Position numbers and translations under genes: made by a program. The notes under the pieces were generated by a model. The model did not search any database and was not told where the DNA came from. It saw only the letters and a list, made by a program, of their open reading frames with translations. Positions 1 through 9,637 of a stretch of DNA of 64,000 nt are shown one piece after another. How positions within the stretch are numbered: position 1 is the stretch's first letter; the number at the start of each line of letters is the position of its first letter. The stretch is from Listeria floridensis FSL S10-1187 (GTDB lineage Bacteria > Bacillota > Bacilli > Lactobacillales > Listeriaceae), in contig NZ_AODF01000008.1 in the NCBI RefSeq assembly GCF_000525875.1, forward strand, positions 107,969-171,968, written 5' to 3'.

Positions 1-422
1 CTGGAATGACAGGATCAAGTCCAACGGTTTCTGCGCTTGAAAGCAGCTCGATGTCTGCAAGCGGTGCACGAACTGGTCTTGCTTCGATCACAACGGGAAT
101 TCTATTTCTATGTGCCATTTTCTTGATGCCGTTTCTTAGTGTCATTCCAGGCAGTGCGGTCGCGCCGATTTTAATTGTGATCGGAATGTCAATGGTACAG
201 GAAGTTAGGGAAATGAAGCTTCAAAATTCAGCTGATATTTTTTCAGCACTGCTGATTATTGTGCTAATTCCATTTACGTACAGTATTGCAGATGGTATCG
301 CGGCAGGCTTTATCGCTTATCCGCTTTTAAATCTGTTCGTAAAGCAGAAAGAAAAAGTTTCCATTGCGATGTATATCATTGCTGCTTTATTTTTAGTTCA
401 GTTTGTCATACAATGGATATAA
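1..422 (+). CDS. NCS2-family purine permease, C-terminal part
   Basis: The reading frame is open from the first base, so the 5' part lies outside the window. About 139 residues remain. The segment GMTGSSPTVSALESSS is the conserved substrate/ion-site region of the PbuG/AzgA-type nucleobase permeases, which import hypoxanthine, guanine or adenine by proton symport. At least three hydrophobic segments follow (roughly residues 25-50, 75-100 and 115-135). The gene ends at TAA just before a terminator, so it is a separate unit from lspA. A purine permease just upstream of lspA is what I recall from Listeria genomes. Exact purine specificity cannot be read from this fragment. Confidence 0.85.
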   Translation, partial: GMTGSSPTVSALESSSMSASGARTGLASITTGILFLCAIFLMPFLSVIPGSAVAPILIVIGMSMVQEVREMKLQNSADIFSALLIIVLIPFTYSIADGIAAGFIAYPLLNLFVKQKEKVSIAMYIIAALFLVQFVIQWI

Positions 423-430
423 CCAACTTC

Positions 431-468
431 GAAAGGCTGCCCCGGTCATATGGAGCAGCCTTTCTTTT
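431..468 (+). terminator. Rho-independent terminator after the permease
   Basis: A 9-bp perfect stem (AAAGGCTGC at 432-440 with GCAGCCTTT at 455-463) is followed by a T-rich tail. It closes the permease unit and lies just before the lspA ribosome binding site. Confidence 0.85.
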
Positions 469-483
469 GAAAAGAGGAAGTCT

Positions 484-954
484 ATGTATTATTATTATTT
501 GATTACACTTGGCGTACTTATTGCTGATCAGTTTACAAAGTGGATTGTTGTTCAGCAAATGGAAATTGGCGAACGTATTACAGTAATCCCCGGATTTTTA
601 TACTGGTTCAGTTACCGAAATAACGGGGCAGCTTGGAGTATTTTAGAAGGAAAAATGTGGTTATTTTACATTATTACAGTTATCGTGGTGATTGCGATTA
701 TCTATATTATGGTAAAATATGCCAAAGGAAAACCACTTTTTTCAGTAAGCTTAGCACTGATTTTAGGCGGAGCGATCGGCAACTTTATTGACCGAATAAT
801 TCATAAAGAAGTGGTCGATTTTATTTCAACCGTTTGGGGCAGCTACCATTTTCCTATTTTCAACTTAGCAGACAGTGCGCTGTCGGTTGGAGTCGTCTTG
901 ATGCTACTGTACATTATTCTGGACGATCGTAAAACGAAAGGACAAGAGGAATGA
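484..954 (+). CDS. lspA: Lipoprotein signal peptidase (signal peptidase II)
   Basis: A 156-residue membrane protease that removes the signal peptide of prolipoproteins after lipidation. Four hydrophobic segments are visible. Both catalytic aspartate motifs are present: one in GNFIDRI (about residue 103) and one in FNLADSAL (about residue 130). I start at ATG 484 because it follows an AGAGGAAG ribosome binding site and gives the usual family length; a longer open frame reaches back into the upstream terminator and is not credible. The stop overlaps the rluD start by four bases (ATGA), so the two are translationally coupled. The lipoprotein at 55140 is one predicted substrate type. Confidence 0.96.
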   Translation: MYYYYLITLGVLIADQFTKWIVVQQMEIGERITVIPGFLYWFSYRNNGAAWSILEGKMWLFYIITVIVVIAIIYIMVKYAKGKPLFSVSLALILGGAIGNFIDRIIHKEVVDFISTVWGSYHFPIFNLADSALSVGVVLMLLYIILDDRKTKGQEE

Positions 955-1861
955 CTAAAAAAGTATTTCAAGTAGACGCGGACCTAAACGGAGAGCGTCT
1001 TGATAAAGCCTTAACCAATTTGAGTGGCGAGAGCCGGTCGCTTGTTCAGACACTTGTAAAAAAACAAGCCGTCTGGGTGAACGGGGAATTGCAAAAGGCT
1101 AATTATAAAGTAAAAACAGGTGATGAAATTGCTTATGAAGAACAAGAACCAGAAGAACTCACAATTGAACCTGAAAACATACCGCTCGATATTTATTTTG
1201 AAGATCACGACGTTCTCGTTGTAAATAAACCGCAAGGAATGGTTGTTCATCCCGCTGCCGGTCACACAAGCGGAACCCTTGTGAATGCACTGTTATATCA
1301 TTGTAACGACTTATCAGGCATAAATGGAGTAGTTCGTCCCGGGATTGTCCACCGTATTGATAAAGACACATCCGGACTTCTGATGGTTGCTAAAAACGAT
1401 GCAGCACATGAATCGCTTTCCGAACAGCTACGTGATAAAACAAGCGACAGAATCTATCTTGCACTTGTTCACGGTGACATCAAACATCAAAAAAGGAACT
1501 ATAGAAGCTCCAATCGGACGTGCGAAAGAAGATCGGAAAAAAAATGGCGATCTCAGCTGACGGTAAAGAAGCACGAACTCATTTTGAAGTACTTGAGCGT
1601 TTCGGTGATTTCACATTGATCAAATGCAAACTGGATACAGGACGAACCCATCAAATTCGGGTGCACATGAAGTATATCGGACACCCGCTTGCGGGCGATC
1701 CGAAATACGGACCCAAAAATACAATTAAGGGAGAAGGGCAGTTTCTCCATGCAAGCGAACTCGGATTTACCCATCCAAAAACAGGAGAGCGGATGCATTT
1801 TGAAGCCCCACTTCCACAGATTTTCTCAGAAACACTCGATCAGCTCAGAAAAAACAGTTGA
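951..1861 (+). CDS. rluD: Ribosomal large-subunit pseudouridine synthase, RluD family (two frame breaks)
   Basis: RluA/RluD-type enzyme that isomerises uridines in 23S rRNA. It has an N-terminal S4 RNA-binding domain (about residues 12-75), then the catalytic domain with HRIDKDTSGLLM, whose Asp is the nucleophile. The frame is broken twice. One extra A in the six-A run at 1489-1494 moves it by one base. One extra A in the eight-A run at 1537-1544 moves it again, into the frame that ends at 1861. Removing both restores a continuous protein of about 302 residues, the normal size, including the RTHQIRVHM region. I regard the breaks as sequence errors. The start overlaps lspA by four bases. Which uridines it modifies cannot be read from sequence alone. 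Confidence 0.9.
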
Positions 1862-2052
1862 CTAAAAAACCATTCTTTCGGTCACCGAAAGAATGGTTTT
1901 TGTGTTTCTGCTGATATAAGACATCTTTTTTCGTTTTGGTTTGGCGGGTTCTAAGATCAAGTTCATGAAATGGGCTTCTTTTTATTTCAGGATTTAAGAA
2001 ACCTTCACGTACGCGCTTATCTCGCTGTTTTTTTTGCTTTAGATTTGGCCAT
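1845..2052 (-). CDS. Small basic conserved protein (about 68 aa, frame break)
   Basis: On the minus strand, ATG at 2052 follows a GGAGG (complement 2061-2065) at 8 bases. It encodes a Lys/Arg-rich start (MAKSKAKKQRDKRVREG) that continues into NPEIKRSPFHELDLRTRQTKTKKD. An extra A in the eight-A run (T run 2028-2035) breaks the frame after about 8 codons; removing one base joins the parts. I recall similar small basic proteins in Bacillus and Listeria (YqkK-like), but this assignment is from memory. Its 3' end runs through the rluD terminator hairpin and overlaps the end of rluD by 17 bases, so the last ~17 residues are encoded by the hairpin. Function unknown. Confidence 0.65.
1864..1903. terminator. 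Bidirectional terminator between rluD and the small basic gene
   Basis: A long perfect hairpin (arms AAAAACCATTCTTTCGG and its complement, loop TCAC) carries A runs on the left and T runs on the right. It can stop transcription from both sides. It lies inside the last codons of the minus-strand small gene. Confidence 0.85.
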
Positions 2053-2085
2053 AAGCCATTCCTCCTTTTCAAAGAAATCCCAGCT

Positions 2086-2114
2086 AGCTTAGCACGAGAA
2101 AAGTCGAAAGTCAA
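2086..2114 (-). promoter_or_regulatory. Sigma-A-type promoter of the small basic gene
   Basis: On the minus strand, TTGACT (complement of 2109-2114), a 17-base spacer, then TAAGCT (complement of 2086-2091). It lies about 35 bases upstream of the ATG at 2052. The same -10 hexamer is used at the pyr promoter at 4138. Confidence 0.6.
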
Positions 2115-2286
2115 CAAGACGAACCAAAATGATTGTGAATACGTAAAGTGAAACACCAATTCCAAATATTTCTTTTATCGCAGATTTTGTGCTAACATAT
2201 ATGAGGCTATTTGGATCAAGGAAATGCGAAAAGCAAAAAGAGCCACAACTTGATCGCAAAACGGACAGAAGAGGGAGGCATTATAT

Positions 2287-3222
2287 ATGACCTATGCACT
2301 TGAAATACAAGACTTAAAAAAAGTGTACGCAACAGGCGTTCAAGCCTTACGAGGAATTAACTTAAACGTCGAAGAAGGCGATTTTTATGCACTGCTCGGC
2401 CCAAACGGTGCTGGGAAATCGACAACCATTGGAATTATAACTTCACTTGTTAACAAAACATCTGGCAAAGTGAAAGTATTCGGATATGATCTTGACACCG
2501 ACTTAGTGCGGGCGAAACAGCAAATCGGGCTAGTTCCGCAAGAATTCAATTTCAATCCGTTTGAAACTGTTCAGCAAATTGTGGTTAACCAAGCGGGTTA
2601 TTACGGGGTTTCGCGCAAAGAAGCGATCAAACGCAGCGAAAAATATTTGAAGCAATCCGATTTATGGGAGAAGCGTCATGTGCGGGCACGCATGCTTTCC
2701 GGAGGGATGAAACGCCGCCTGATGATTGCCCGTGCACTCATGCATGAACCACGTCTTCTGATTCTTGACGAACCAACAGCTGGTGTTGACATTGAGCTGC
2801 GCCGCGAAATGTGGGAATTTCTTCGTGAGCTGAATGCAAACGGCACGACGATTATCCTTACAACCCATTACTTGGAAGAAGCAGAAATGCTTTGCCGCAA
2901 TATCGGAATCATTCAATCAGGTGAACTGATCATCAATACAAGTATGAAATCGCTCCTATCAAAATTACAATTTGAAACCTTCATCTTTGATTTAGCCGAT
3001 TCGAGCAAGACGCCGCAAATTGAAGGCTATAACAGTACACTTGAAGATGAACTGACGCTTGCCGTTGAAGTCGAGCGGGATCAAAATGTTAACCAAATCT
3101 TTGAGCAGCTAAGTGCACAAGGAATCAACGTACTTTCAATGCGTAATAAATCGAATCGTTTAGAAGAGCTGTTCCTAAAAATCACAGAAGAAAATCAGCG
3201 AGAGGAGGAGAAACATGTTTAA
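2287..3222 (+). CDS. ABC-2 type exporter, ATP-binding protein
   Basis: A 311-residue cytoplasmic ATPase that powers the permease encoded next. Walker A is GPNGAGKST (about residues 37-45), the Q-loop lies near VPQEF, the signature is LSGGM, and Walker B is LLILDEPTAGVD. The H-loop follows in LTTHYLEE. A roughly 80-residue C-terminal extension resembles that of drug/antibiotic-type ABC-2 exporters (YadG/CcmA-like). The start follows AGAGGGAGG at good spacing. It overlaps the permease start by 8 bases. Upstream (2214-2255) there is a 7-bp inverted repeat GATCAAG/CTTGATC of unknown meaning. The substrate cannot be predicted. Confidence 0.9.
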   Translation: MTYALEIQDLKKVYATGVQALRGINLNVEEGDFYALLGPNGAGKSTTIGIITSLVNKTSGKVKVFGYDLDTDLVRAKQQIGLVPQEFNFNPFETVQQIVVNQAGYYGVSRKEAIKRSEKYLKQSDLWEKRHVRARMLSGGMKRRLMIARALMHEPRLLILDEPTAGVDIELRREMWEFLRELNANGTTIILTTHYLEEAEMLCRNIGIIQSGELIINTSMKSLLSKLQFETFIFDLADSSKTPQIEGYNSTLEDELTLAVEVERDQNVNQIFEQLSAQGINVLSMRNKSNRLEELFLKITEENQREEEKHV

Positions 3223-3985
3223 CCTTTATTTCACAGCCTTAAAAAGCCTAGCCGTGAAAGAAACGAACCGTTATTTACGGATTTGGGTTCAAACCTTAGT
3301 ACCGCCAGTGATTACGACTTCGCTTTATTTCGTGATCTTTGGAAATTTGATTGGCGGAAGAATCGGGGAAATGGCAGGTTTTTCCTACATGGAATTTATC
3401 GTGCCTGGGCTTATCATGATGTCTGTCATCACGAGTTCCTACGCAAACGTGTCGTCCTCGTTTTTCTCACAAAAGTTCCAGAAAAATATTGAAGAACTGC
3501 TGATTGCGCCGGTTCCGACTCACGTTATCATCTGGGGATTTGTCATCGGCGGCATGGGAAGAAGTATTCTCGTCGGAGCACTTGTAACTATCATTTCGCT
3601 CTTTTTCGTCCCGCTCCATGTTTTTTCTTGGTCGATGGTTATCCTAACACTCTTGATGACATCCATCTTATTCTCGCTTGCGGGCCTCTTAAATGGTATC
3701 TTCGCGCAGTCTTATGATGATGTATCCATCGTTCCAACATTTGTCTTGCAGCCATTAACCTATCTGGGCGGGGTTTTCTACGCCATTTCAATGCTACCGC
3801 CATTTTGGCAAATCGTTTCAAAAATCAATCCCATTGTTTATATGATTTCTGGATTCCGCTATGGCTTCCTAGGTGTAGCTGATCTGCCAGTAGTTGTATC
3901 CGTGTCAATTTTGGTTGGATTTATTGCTGTACTTTACATGGTCTGCTGGTATTTAATTGACCGCGGCCGCGGACTTAGAAGCTGA
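3215..3985 (+). CDS. ABC-2 type exporter, permease protein
   Basis: A 256-residue integral membrane protein with about six hydrophobic segments and an ABC-2 membrane domain, resembling YadH. The stretch FQKNIEELLIAPVPTH and the later segment LTYLGGVFYAISMLPP are typical of this family. It starts inside the end of the ATPase gene with GAGGAGG upstream, so the two proteins are made together and form one exporter. The unit ends at a strong terminator. A NotI recognition sequence occurs in its last codons (3963-3970). Substrate unknown. Confidence 0.88.
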   Translation: MFNLYFTALKSLAVKETNRYLRIWVQTLVPPVITTSLYFVIFGNLIGGRIGEMAGFSYMEFIVPGLIMMSVITSSYANVSSSFFSQKFQKNIEELLIAPVPTHVIIWGFVIGGMGRSILVGALVTIISLFFVPLHVFSWSMVILTLLMTSILFSLAGLLNGIFAQSYDDVSIVPTFVLQPLTYLGGVFYAISMLPPFWQIVSKINPIVYMISGFRYGFLGVADLPVVVSVSILVGFIAVLYMVCWYLIDRGRGLRS

Positions 3986-4002
3986 TTAGAATATAAAAAA
4001 AA

Positions 4003-4042
4003 GAAACGAGCTGATAGTTCTCCTATCAGCTCGTTCTTTTTG
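4003..4042. terminator. Terminator after the ABC exporter
   Basis: A 12-bp perfect stem (ACGAGCTGATAG with CTATCAGCTCGT, loop TTCTC) is followed by a T-rich tail. A flanking A run upstream could make it work in both directions. Confidence 0.85.
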
Positions 4043-4114
4043 CTTGCTGGAAAAAGCAAAATGATGTCTACACAAAGCCAATCATTTAACCCCCTAAATA
4101 AAAAAGAAAAACGA

Positions 4115-4850
<736 letters not shown>

Positions 4851-4872
4851 ACATACAACACTTTTTAAATGC

Positions 4873-4978
4873 AGTCCAGAGAGGCTTGCGAAGAGTGCCT
4901 TATAGATTTTCTTGGATTAGTATGTCTAACTCTAAGAAACCGTTAAGCAAACTCTTCGCAGACGCGAAGAGTTTTTTC
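4873..4978 (+). promoter_or_regulatory. PyrR-dependent attenuator 2 (pyrR-pyrP)
   Basis: The same core AGTCCAGAGAGGCT recurs at 4873-4886, with the preceding TTTAAATG also shared with attenuator 1. The terminator is a 10-bp stem, AACTCTTCGC with GCGAAGAGTT (4950-4973), with a T tail. The arm CGAAGAGT also occurs just after the binding site (near 4889-4896) and TAACTCTAAG lies between (about 4928-4937), so alternative pairings are available for an antiterminator. Confidence 0.87.
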
Positions 4979-4998
4979 GCGCAGAAGGGAGAAAAAAA

Positions 4999-6273
4999 AT
5001 GGCAGAGCAAGCAAAACCAGTATTAGATATTCATGAAAAACCGACTTGGAACAAATGGATTATTTTAAGCATTCAGCACTTATTTACCATGTTCGGTTCT
5101 ACTATTTTTGTACCAAGTGTGACGGGGATGAGTCCTGGTGTTGCGCTTGTTTCAAGCGGACTAGGTACACTCGCATACCTACTAATTACACGCGGGAAAA
5201 TTCCTGCTTATCTCGGTTCATCCTTTGCTTTTATTCAACCGCTCAGCATGTTTATTCTTGAAGAACATTCGCCGGGTTCGGTTATGGTTGGAACGTTTTC
5301 CGTCGGGGTCGTTTATGCGATTGTTTCATTGATCGTTTATTATGCCGGAGTAGACTGGATTCAAAAAGTTCTTCCGCCAGTTGTTGTTGGACCCGTTATC
5401 ATGGTTATTGGGCTCAGCCTTGCGCCAAGCGCTGCTAATATGGCGATGGGAACCAGTGCAAGTGCAGCAGATTACAACTGGCAATCGGTGGTTGTAGCAC
5501 TGATTACACTTGCGGCAGCGATTATCGCAATGATGTTCTTCAAAGGCTTTCTCGGTCTGATTCCGATTCTCTTCGGTTTCTTCATCGGATACATTGCGGC
5601 GATTCCATTTGGACTTGTGGATTTTTCACTCGTAAAACAAGCAAGTTTCTTCCAAATTCCGGATTTTACCATTCCGTTTGTGACAGCTGATCCGGTTGTG
5701 ACAGTGACGGTCATTGTTAGTATGGCGCCACTCGCGTTCGTTACAATGGCAGAACATATGGGTCATCAACTCGTACTAAATAAAATTACAAATAGCAACT
5801 TCTTTAAAGATCCTGGGTTGCACCGTTCGTTATTAGGTGATGGACTCGCATCGGTTGTCGCATCGCTTGTAGGCGGTCCTCCAGTGACTACTTATGGAGA
5901 AAATATAGGTGTGCTTGCTATTACACGGGTCTACAGCGTCTTTGTCATCGGCGGTGCCGCAGTCTTTGCCATTTTGTTCGGCTTTATCGGCTATATCAAT
6001 GCAGTTATTACATCTGTTCCCCAAGCAGTTCTTGGCGGAATTTCGTTCCTCTTGTTCGGAGTTATCGCTTCAAGCGGGCTGCGAATGATGATCGACAATA
6101 AAATCGATTTAAATATCAATCGGAACCTCATCATTACATCTGTTGTTCTTGTGATTGGAATCGGCGGGTTCTTCGTGCAAATCAATTCAGTGAAGATTAC
6201 CGGGATGGCAATGGCTGCTGTCGTAGGGATTCTTTTAAACTTAATTATTCCGGAGAAGAAAAAAGCCAGCTGA
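4999..6273 (+). CDS. pyrP: Uracil permease
   Basis: A 424-residue NCS2 transporter that imports uracil by proton symport. It has about 12-14 hydrophobic segments. MAEHMGHQLVLNKITN carries the conserved Glu of the uracil carriers, and GGPPVTTYGENIGVLAITRVYS is the second conserved motif. A GGAGA ribosome binding site lies before ATG 4999. It stands between attenuator 2 and a plain terminator, so its level can differ from that of the biosynthetic genes downstream. Confidence 0.95.
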   Translation: MAEQAKPVLDIHEKPTWNKWIILSIQHLFTMFGSTIFVPSVTGMSPGVALVSSGLGTLAYLLITRGKIPAYLGSSFAFIQPLSMFILEEHSPGSVMVGTFSVGVVYAIVSLIVYYAGVDWIQKVLPPVVVGPVIMVIGLSLAPSAANMAMGTSASAADYNWQSVVVALITLAAAIIAMMFFKGFLGLIPILFGFFIGYIAAIPFGLVDFSLVKQASFFQIPDFTIPFVTADPVVTVTVIVSMAPLAFVTMAEHMGHQLVLNKITNSNFFKDPGLHRSLLGDGLASVVASLVGGPPVTTYGENIGVLAITRVYSVFVIGGAAVFAILFGFIGYINAVITSVPQAVLGGISFLLFGVIASSGLRMMIDNKIDLNINRNLIITSVVLVIGIGGFFVQINSVKITGMAMAAVVGILLNLIIPEKKKAS

Positions 6274-6280
6274 TTGATTC

Positions 6281-6318
6281 TTGCCTCTTTTAGCTGCACT
6301 CTAAAAGAGGCATTTTTC
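6281..6318 (+). terminator. Plain terminator between pyrP and pyrB
   Basis: An 11-bp stem, GCCTCTTTTAG (6283-6293) with CTAAAAGAGGC (6301-6311), is followed by ATTTTTC. There is no AGTCCAGAGAGGCT core anywhere in the 84-base gap, unlike the third attenuator of Bacillus subtilis, which sits at this place. How pyrB and later genes are transcribed past it (partial read-through or a hidden promoter) is not evident. Confidence 0.8.
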
Positions 6319-6357
6319 TAGCCAAAATGAAATTTTAGAAAAAAGGATGGATGGATA

Positions 6358-7275
6358 ATGAAACATTTAGTGTCAATGGAAGACTTGTCGTTAGAAGAAA
6401 TCGAAGCACTGCTTGACCGAGCAGACGAGTTTAAGCGTGGCGCCAAATCCGATATGAGCGAGGAGCAGTTCATCGTCAATATGTTCTTTGAACCAAGTAC
6501 GCGCACGCATTACAGCTTCGAAGTGGCGGAGCGGAAACTTGGCTTGCAAGTAGTCAGCTTCGATGCTGGGGAGTCAAGCGTAACAAAAGGCGAGACACTA
6601 TATGATACTGTGCTGACCATGCAAGCACTTGGCGTACAGGCAGCCGTAATCAGACATCCTGATGAAAAATTCTATGAAAAACTGGCAGACCTTGAAATAG
6701 CCGTGATAAGCGGCGGTGACGGTTGCGGAGAGCATCCAAGCCAGTGCCTGCTTGATCTTTTCACAATTCGTGAACAGTTTGGGAGCTTCAAAGGCCTCAA
6801 AATAGCCATTGCTGGTGATATTCTCCACAGCCGAGTAGCGAATTCAAATATGAAAGTCTTGAAACGGCTTGGCGCAGAAATTTTCTTTGCCGGTCCAAAA
6901 GAATGGTTTGGTGAAGAAGCGCTTCTCTATGGACGTTACTTAACAACCGATGAAGCGGCTGAAATTGCAGATGTCATCATGCTTTTGCGCGTTCAGCATG
7001 AGCGGCATCAAAATGGATCAAACGGTTTTGAAAAGAAAGACTATCACGAGAAATACGGCTTGACAGAACAGCGTGCAGCAAAGATGAAGCAAGAAGCGAT
7101 CATCATGCATCCAAGTCCAGTGAATCGTGATGTTGAAATTGCAAGTACGCTCGTTGAATCAGAAAAATCGCGGATTGTTGCACAAATGACAAATGGCGTT
7201 TTTGTTAGAATGGCAATTTTAGAAGCAGTAATGAATGAAAACAGAAAAGGGGCGGAAAAACATGTATCTAATTAA
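6358..7275 (+). CDS. pyrB: Aspartate carbamoyltransferase catalytic chain
   Basis: A 305-residue cytosolic enzyme that condenses carbamoyl phosphate with L-aspartate, the first committed step of UMP synthesis. The carbamoyl-phosphate motif [12 protein letters not shown] lies at about residues 44-55. RVQHERH (about 218) and [10 protein letters not shown] (about 248) form the aspartate side of the site. No pyrI regulatory chain is present, as usual in Firmicutes. The start follows AAAGGATGG. The last 14 bases overlap the start of pyrC, which indicates coupled translation. Confidence 0.96.
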   Translation: MKHLVSMEDLSLEEIEALLDRADEFKRGAKSDMSEEQFIVNMFFEPSTRTHYSFEVAERKLGLQVVSFDAGESSVTKGETLYDTVLTMQALGVQAAVIRHPDEKFYEKLADLEIAVISGGDGCGEHPSQCLLDLFTIREQFGSFKGLKIAIAGDILHSRVANSNMKVLKRLGAEIFFAGPKEWFGEEALLYGRYLTTDEAAEIADVIMLLRVQHERHQNGSNGFEKKDYHEKYGLTEQRAAKMKQEAIIMHPSPVNRDVEIASTLVESEKSRIVAQMTNGVFVRMAILEAVMNENRKGAEKHVSN

Positions 7276-8537
7276 AGGTGGACAAATTGTGAACGAAATG
7301 GGAGATTTGGTCAAACAAGATGTGCTGATCGAAGACGACAAAATTATTAAAATCGCAGACGAAATCGAGAAAAGCGAAGCCGAAGTGATTGACGCGACAG
7401 GGAAAATCGTTGCACCGGGCTTAATTGACGTTCATGTTCATTTGCGCGAACCGGGCGGCGAACATAAAGAGACAATCGAATCCGGAACGAAAGCAGCCGC
7501 ACGAGGTGGTTATACGACCGTTTGCGCGATGCCGAATACGAAGCCGGTACCTGATTCAAAAGAAAAAATGGAACAGCTCGTTAACCGTATAAACGAAACC
7601 GCAGCCGTTCGCGTGTTACCCTATGCCTCGATCACAAAAGAACTGGGAACCGAACAACTCGTTGATTTCAGCGGGTTGAAAGCAGCCGGAGCCTTTGCCT
7701 TTACAGATGACGGCGTTGGGGTTCAGCTTGCTGGAACGATGTATGAAGCGATGAAGCAGGCCGCAGCGCTTGATATGGCAGTTGTCGCGCATTGTGAAGA
7801 TAATTCGCTTGTCTATGGCGGTGTTGTTCATGACGGAAAATTTGCAGCCGCAGAAGGCTTAAAAGGAATTCCAAATATCGCAGAATCCGTTCAAATTGCA
7901 CGGGACGTGTTGCTTGCTGAGGCGGCAGGATGTCACTATCATGTTTGCCATATCTCGACGAAAGAATCAGTTCGTGCCGTAAGAGATGCCAAACGTGCCG
8001 GCATTCACGTTACAGCAGAAGTTTCACCGCATCATTTGCTTTTGAACGAAGAGGATATTCCGGGCAATATCGGCAATTGGAAAATGAACCCGCCGCTCCG
8101 TAGCAAAGCAGATCAGGAAGCGCTTCTTGAAGGACTTCTTGATGGGACGATCGACTTTATCGCAACCGATCATGCCCCGCATGCCGCGAGTGAAAAAAAA
8201 TGTACCCATGCAAGAAGCGGCATTCGGGATTGTTGGACTTGAAACAGCCTTTCCGCTACTTTATACACATTTCGTTAAAACAGGCGAGTGGACACTTAAA
8301 CAATTGCTCGACTGGATGACAGTGAAGCCGGCGGAAGCCTTCAAACTGCCATACGGAAAACTTGCTGTCGGTGACATAGCTGACATTACGATCATCGACT
8401 TGGCACGCGAAAAAGACATCAATCCGGATGAGTTCCTGTCGAAGGGGAAAAACACACCATTTGCAGGCGTTCGCTGCTCAGGATACCCAGTTGTAACAAT
8501 CGCAGCCGGCAAGGTTGCGTATAAGGAGGAAGCATGA
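7262..8537 (+). CDS. pyrC: Dihydroorotase (frame break)
   Basis: A zinc amidohydrolase that cyclises carbamoyl aspartate to dihydroorotate. The metal motif [11 protein letters not shown] and the late motif [10 protein letters not shown] (with the catalytic Asp) are both present. An extra A in the eight-A run at 8193-8200, directly after the second motif, breaks the frame. Removing one base gives [18 protein letters not shown] and a normal 424-residue protein. I start at ATG 7262 after AAAGGGG; the frame is open further upstream inside pyrB but no better start exists. It overlaps pyrB at the 5' end and pyrAA at the 3' end. Confidence 0.94.
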
Positions 8538-9637
8538 TGGAAAAACGCATTCTACTACTTGAAGATGGGACATATTTTATCGGTGAGGCAATCGGTTCAG
8601 AGAAAGAAACCATCGGCGAAGTCGTGTTCAATACCGGCATGACCGGCTACCAAGAAACCATTACCGACCCGTCTTACTACGGTCAAATGATTACTTTCAC
8701 CTATCCGCTTGTTGGCAATTATGGGATAAATCGCGATGATTTTGAGTCGATTCAGCCCGTTGTGAAAGGCGTCATCGTCCGAGAAGCCGCTGAATTTGCT
8801 TCCAATTGGCGCGAACAAATGACACTTAATGAATTTTTAAAAGAAAAAGATATTCCCGGGATTTCTGGGATTGATACACGCAAATTAACTAAAATGATTC
8901 GAAAAGAAGGAACGTTAAAAGGTCTGCTTGCCCCTTATACGAGCGAAACCGACCAAGAAAAATTGCTTCATCACTTGCGCTCCGTTCGGCTTAAAACCGA
9001 CCAAGTAGCAGAAGTTTCCTCATCGAAGCCGTTCATCAGCCCAGGAGAAGGAAAACGTGTCGTCTTAGTTGATTTTGGAGTAAAAGGCTCGATTTTAAAA
9101 GAATTAAATAAACGCAATTGTCACGTCACGGTTGTCCCTTACAACACGAGTGCCGCTGAAATTCTAAGCATGCATCCCGACGGTGTCATGCTCTCCAATG
9201 GACCGGGAGACCCAAAAGATGTACCCGAAGCAATCGAAATGATTAGGGGGATTCAAGGTGTCATTCCACTTTTCGGCATTTGCCTTGGACATCAGCTATT
9301 TGCGCTCGCGAACGGGGCAGATACCTTTAAACTCAAATTTGGCCATCGCGGCGCCAACCATCCTGTAAAAGAACTGGCGAGCGGACGAGTCGATTTTACC
9401 GCTCAAAATCATGGTTATGCAGTCGATGCAGACTCCGTTTCTGGAACAGACATGGTCGTGACCCATATCGAATTAAACGACGGCACAGTTGAAGGACTTG
9501 CCCATGCAAATTATCCGGCATACACAGTACAGTACCATCCAGAAGCGAATCCGGGACCAGATGATGTGAACTATCTATTTGATCAATTTATCGAAATGAT
9601 GGACTTAGAACGGGAAGGACGGATGACAAATGCCTAA
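8537..9637 (+). CDS. pyrAA: Carbamoyl-phosphate synthase, small (glutaminase) chain
   Basis: The glutaminase subunit that frees ammonia from glutamine for PyrAB. The N-terminal domain (about residues 1-150) is followed by a class I glutamine amidotransferase domain with the nucleophile elbow [10 protein letters not shown] and the partner motif [10 protein letters not shown]. About 366 residues. Two ATG codons are adjacent (8534 and 8537). The second has the better 7-base spacing from GGAGG (8525-8529), and the first overlaps the pyrC stop. The stop overlaps pyrAB by 8 bases. Confidence 0.95.
   Translation: MEKRILLLEDGTYFIGEAIGSEKETIGEVVFNTGMTGYQETITDPSYYGQMITFTYPLVGNYGINRDDFESIQPVVKGVIVREAAEFASNWREQMTLNEFLKEKDIPGISGIDTRKLTKMIRKEGTLKGLLAPYTSETDQEKLLHHLRSVRLKTDQVAEVSSSKPFISPGEGKRVVLVDFGVKGSILKELNKRNCHVTVVPYNTSAAEILSMHPDGVMLSNGPGDPKDVPEAIEMIRGIQGVIPLFGICLGHQLFALANGADTFKLKFGHRGANHPVKELASGRVDFTAQNHGYAVDADSVSGTDMVVTHIELNDGTVEGLAHANYPAYTVQYHPEANPGPDDVNYLFDQFIEMMDLEREGRMTNA

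Noticed and set aside
3963..3970. The GCGGCCGC site as a cloning-vector junction
   Set aside because: It lies in frame within the last codons of the ABC permease and the flanking sequence is continuous genomic DNA.
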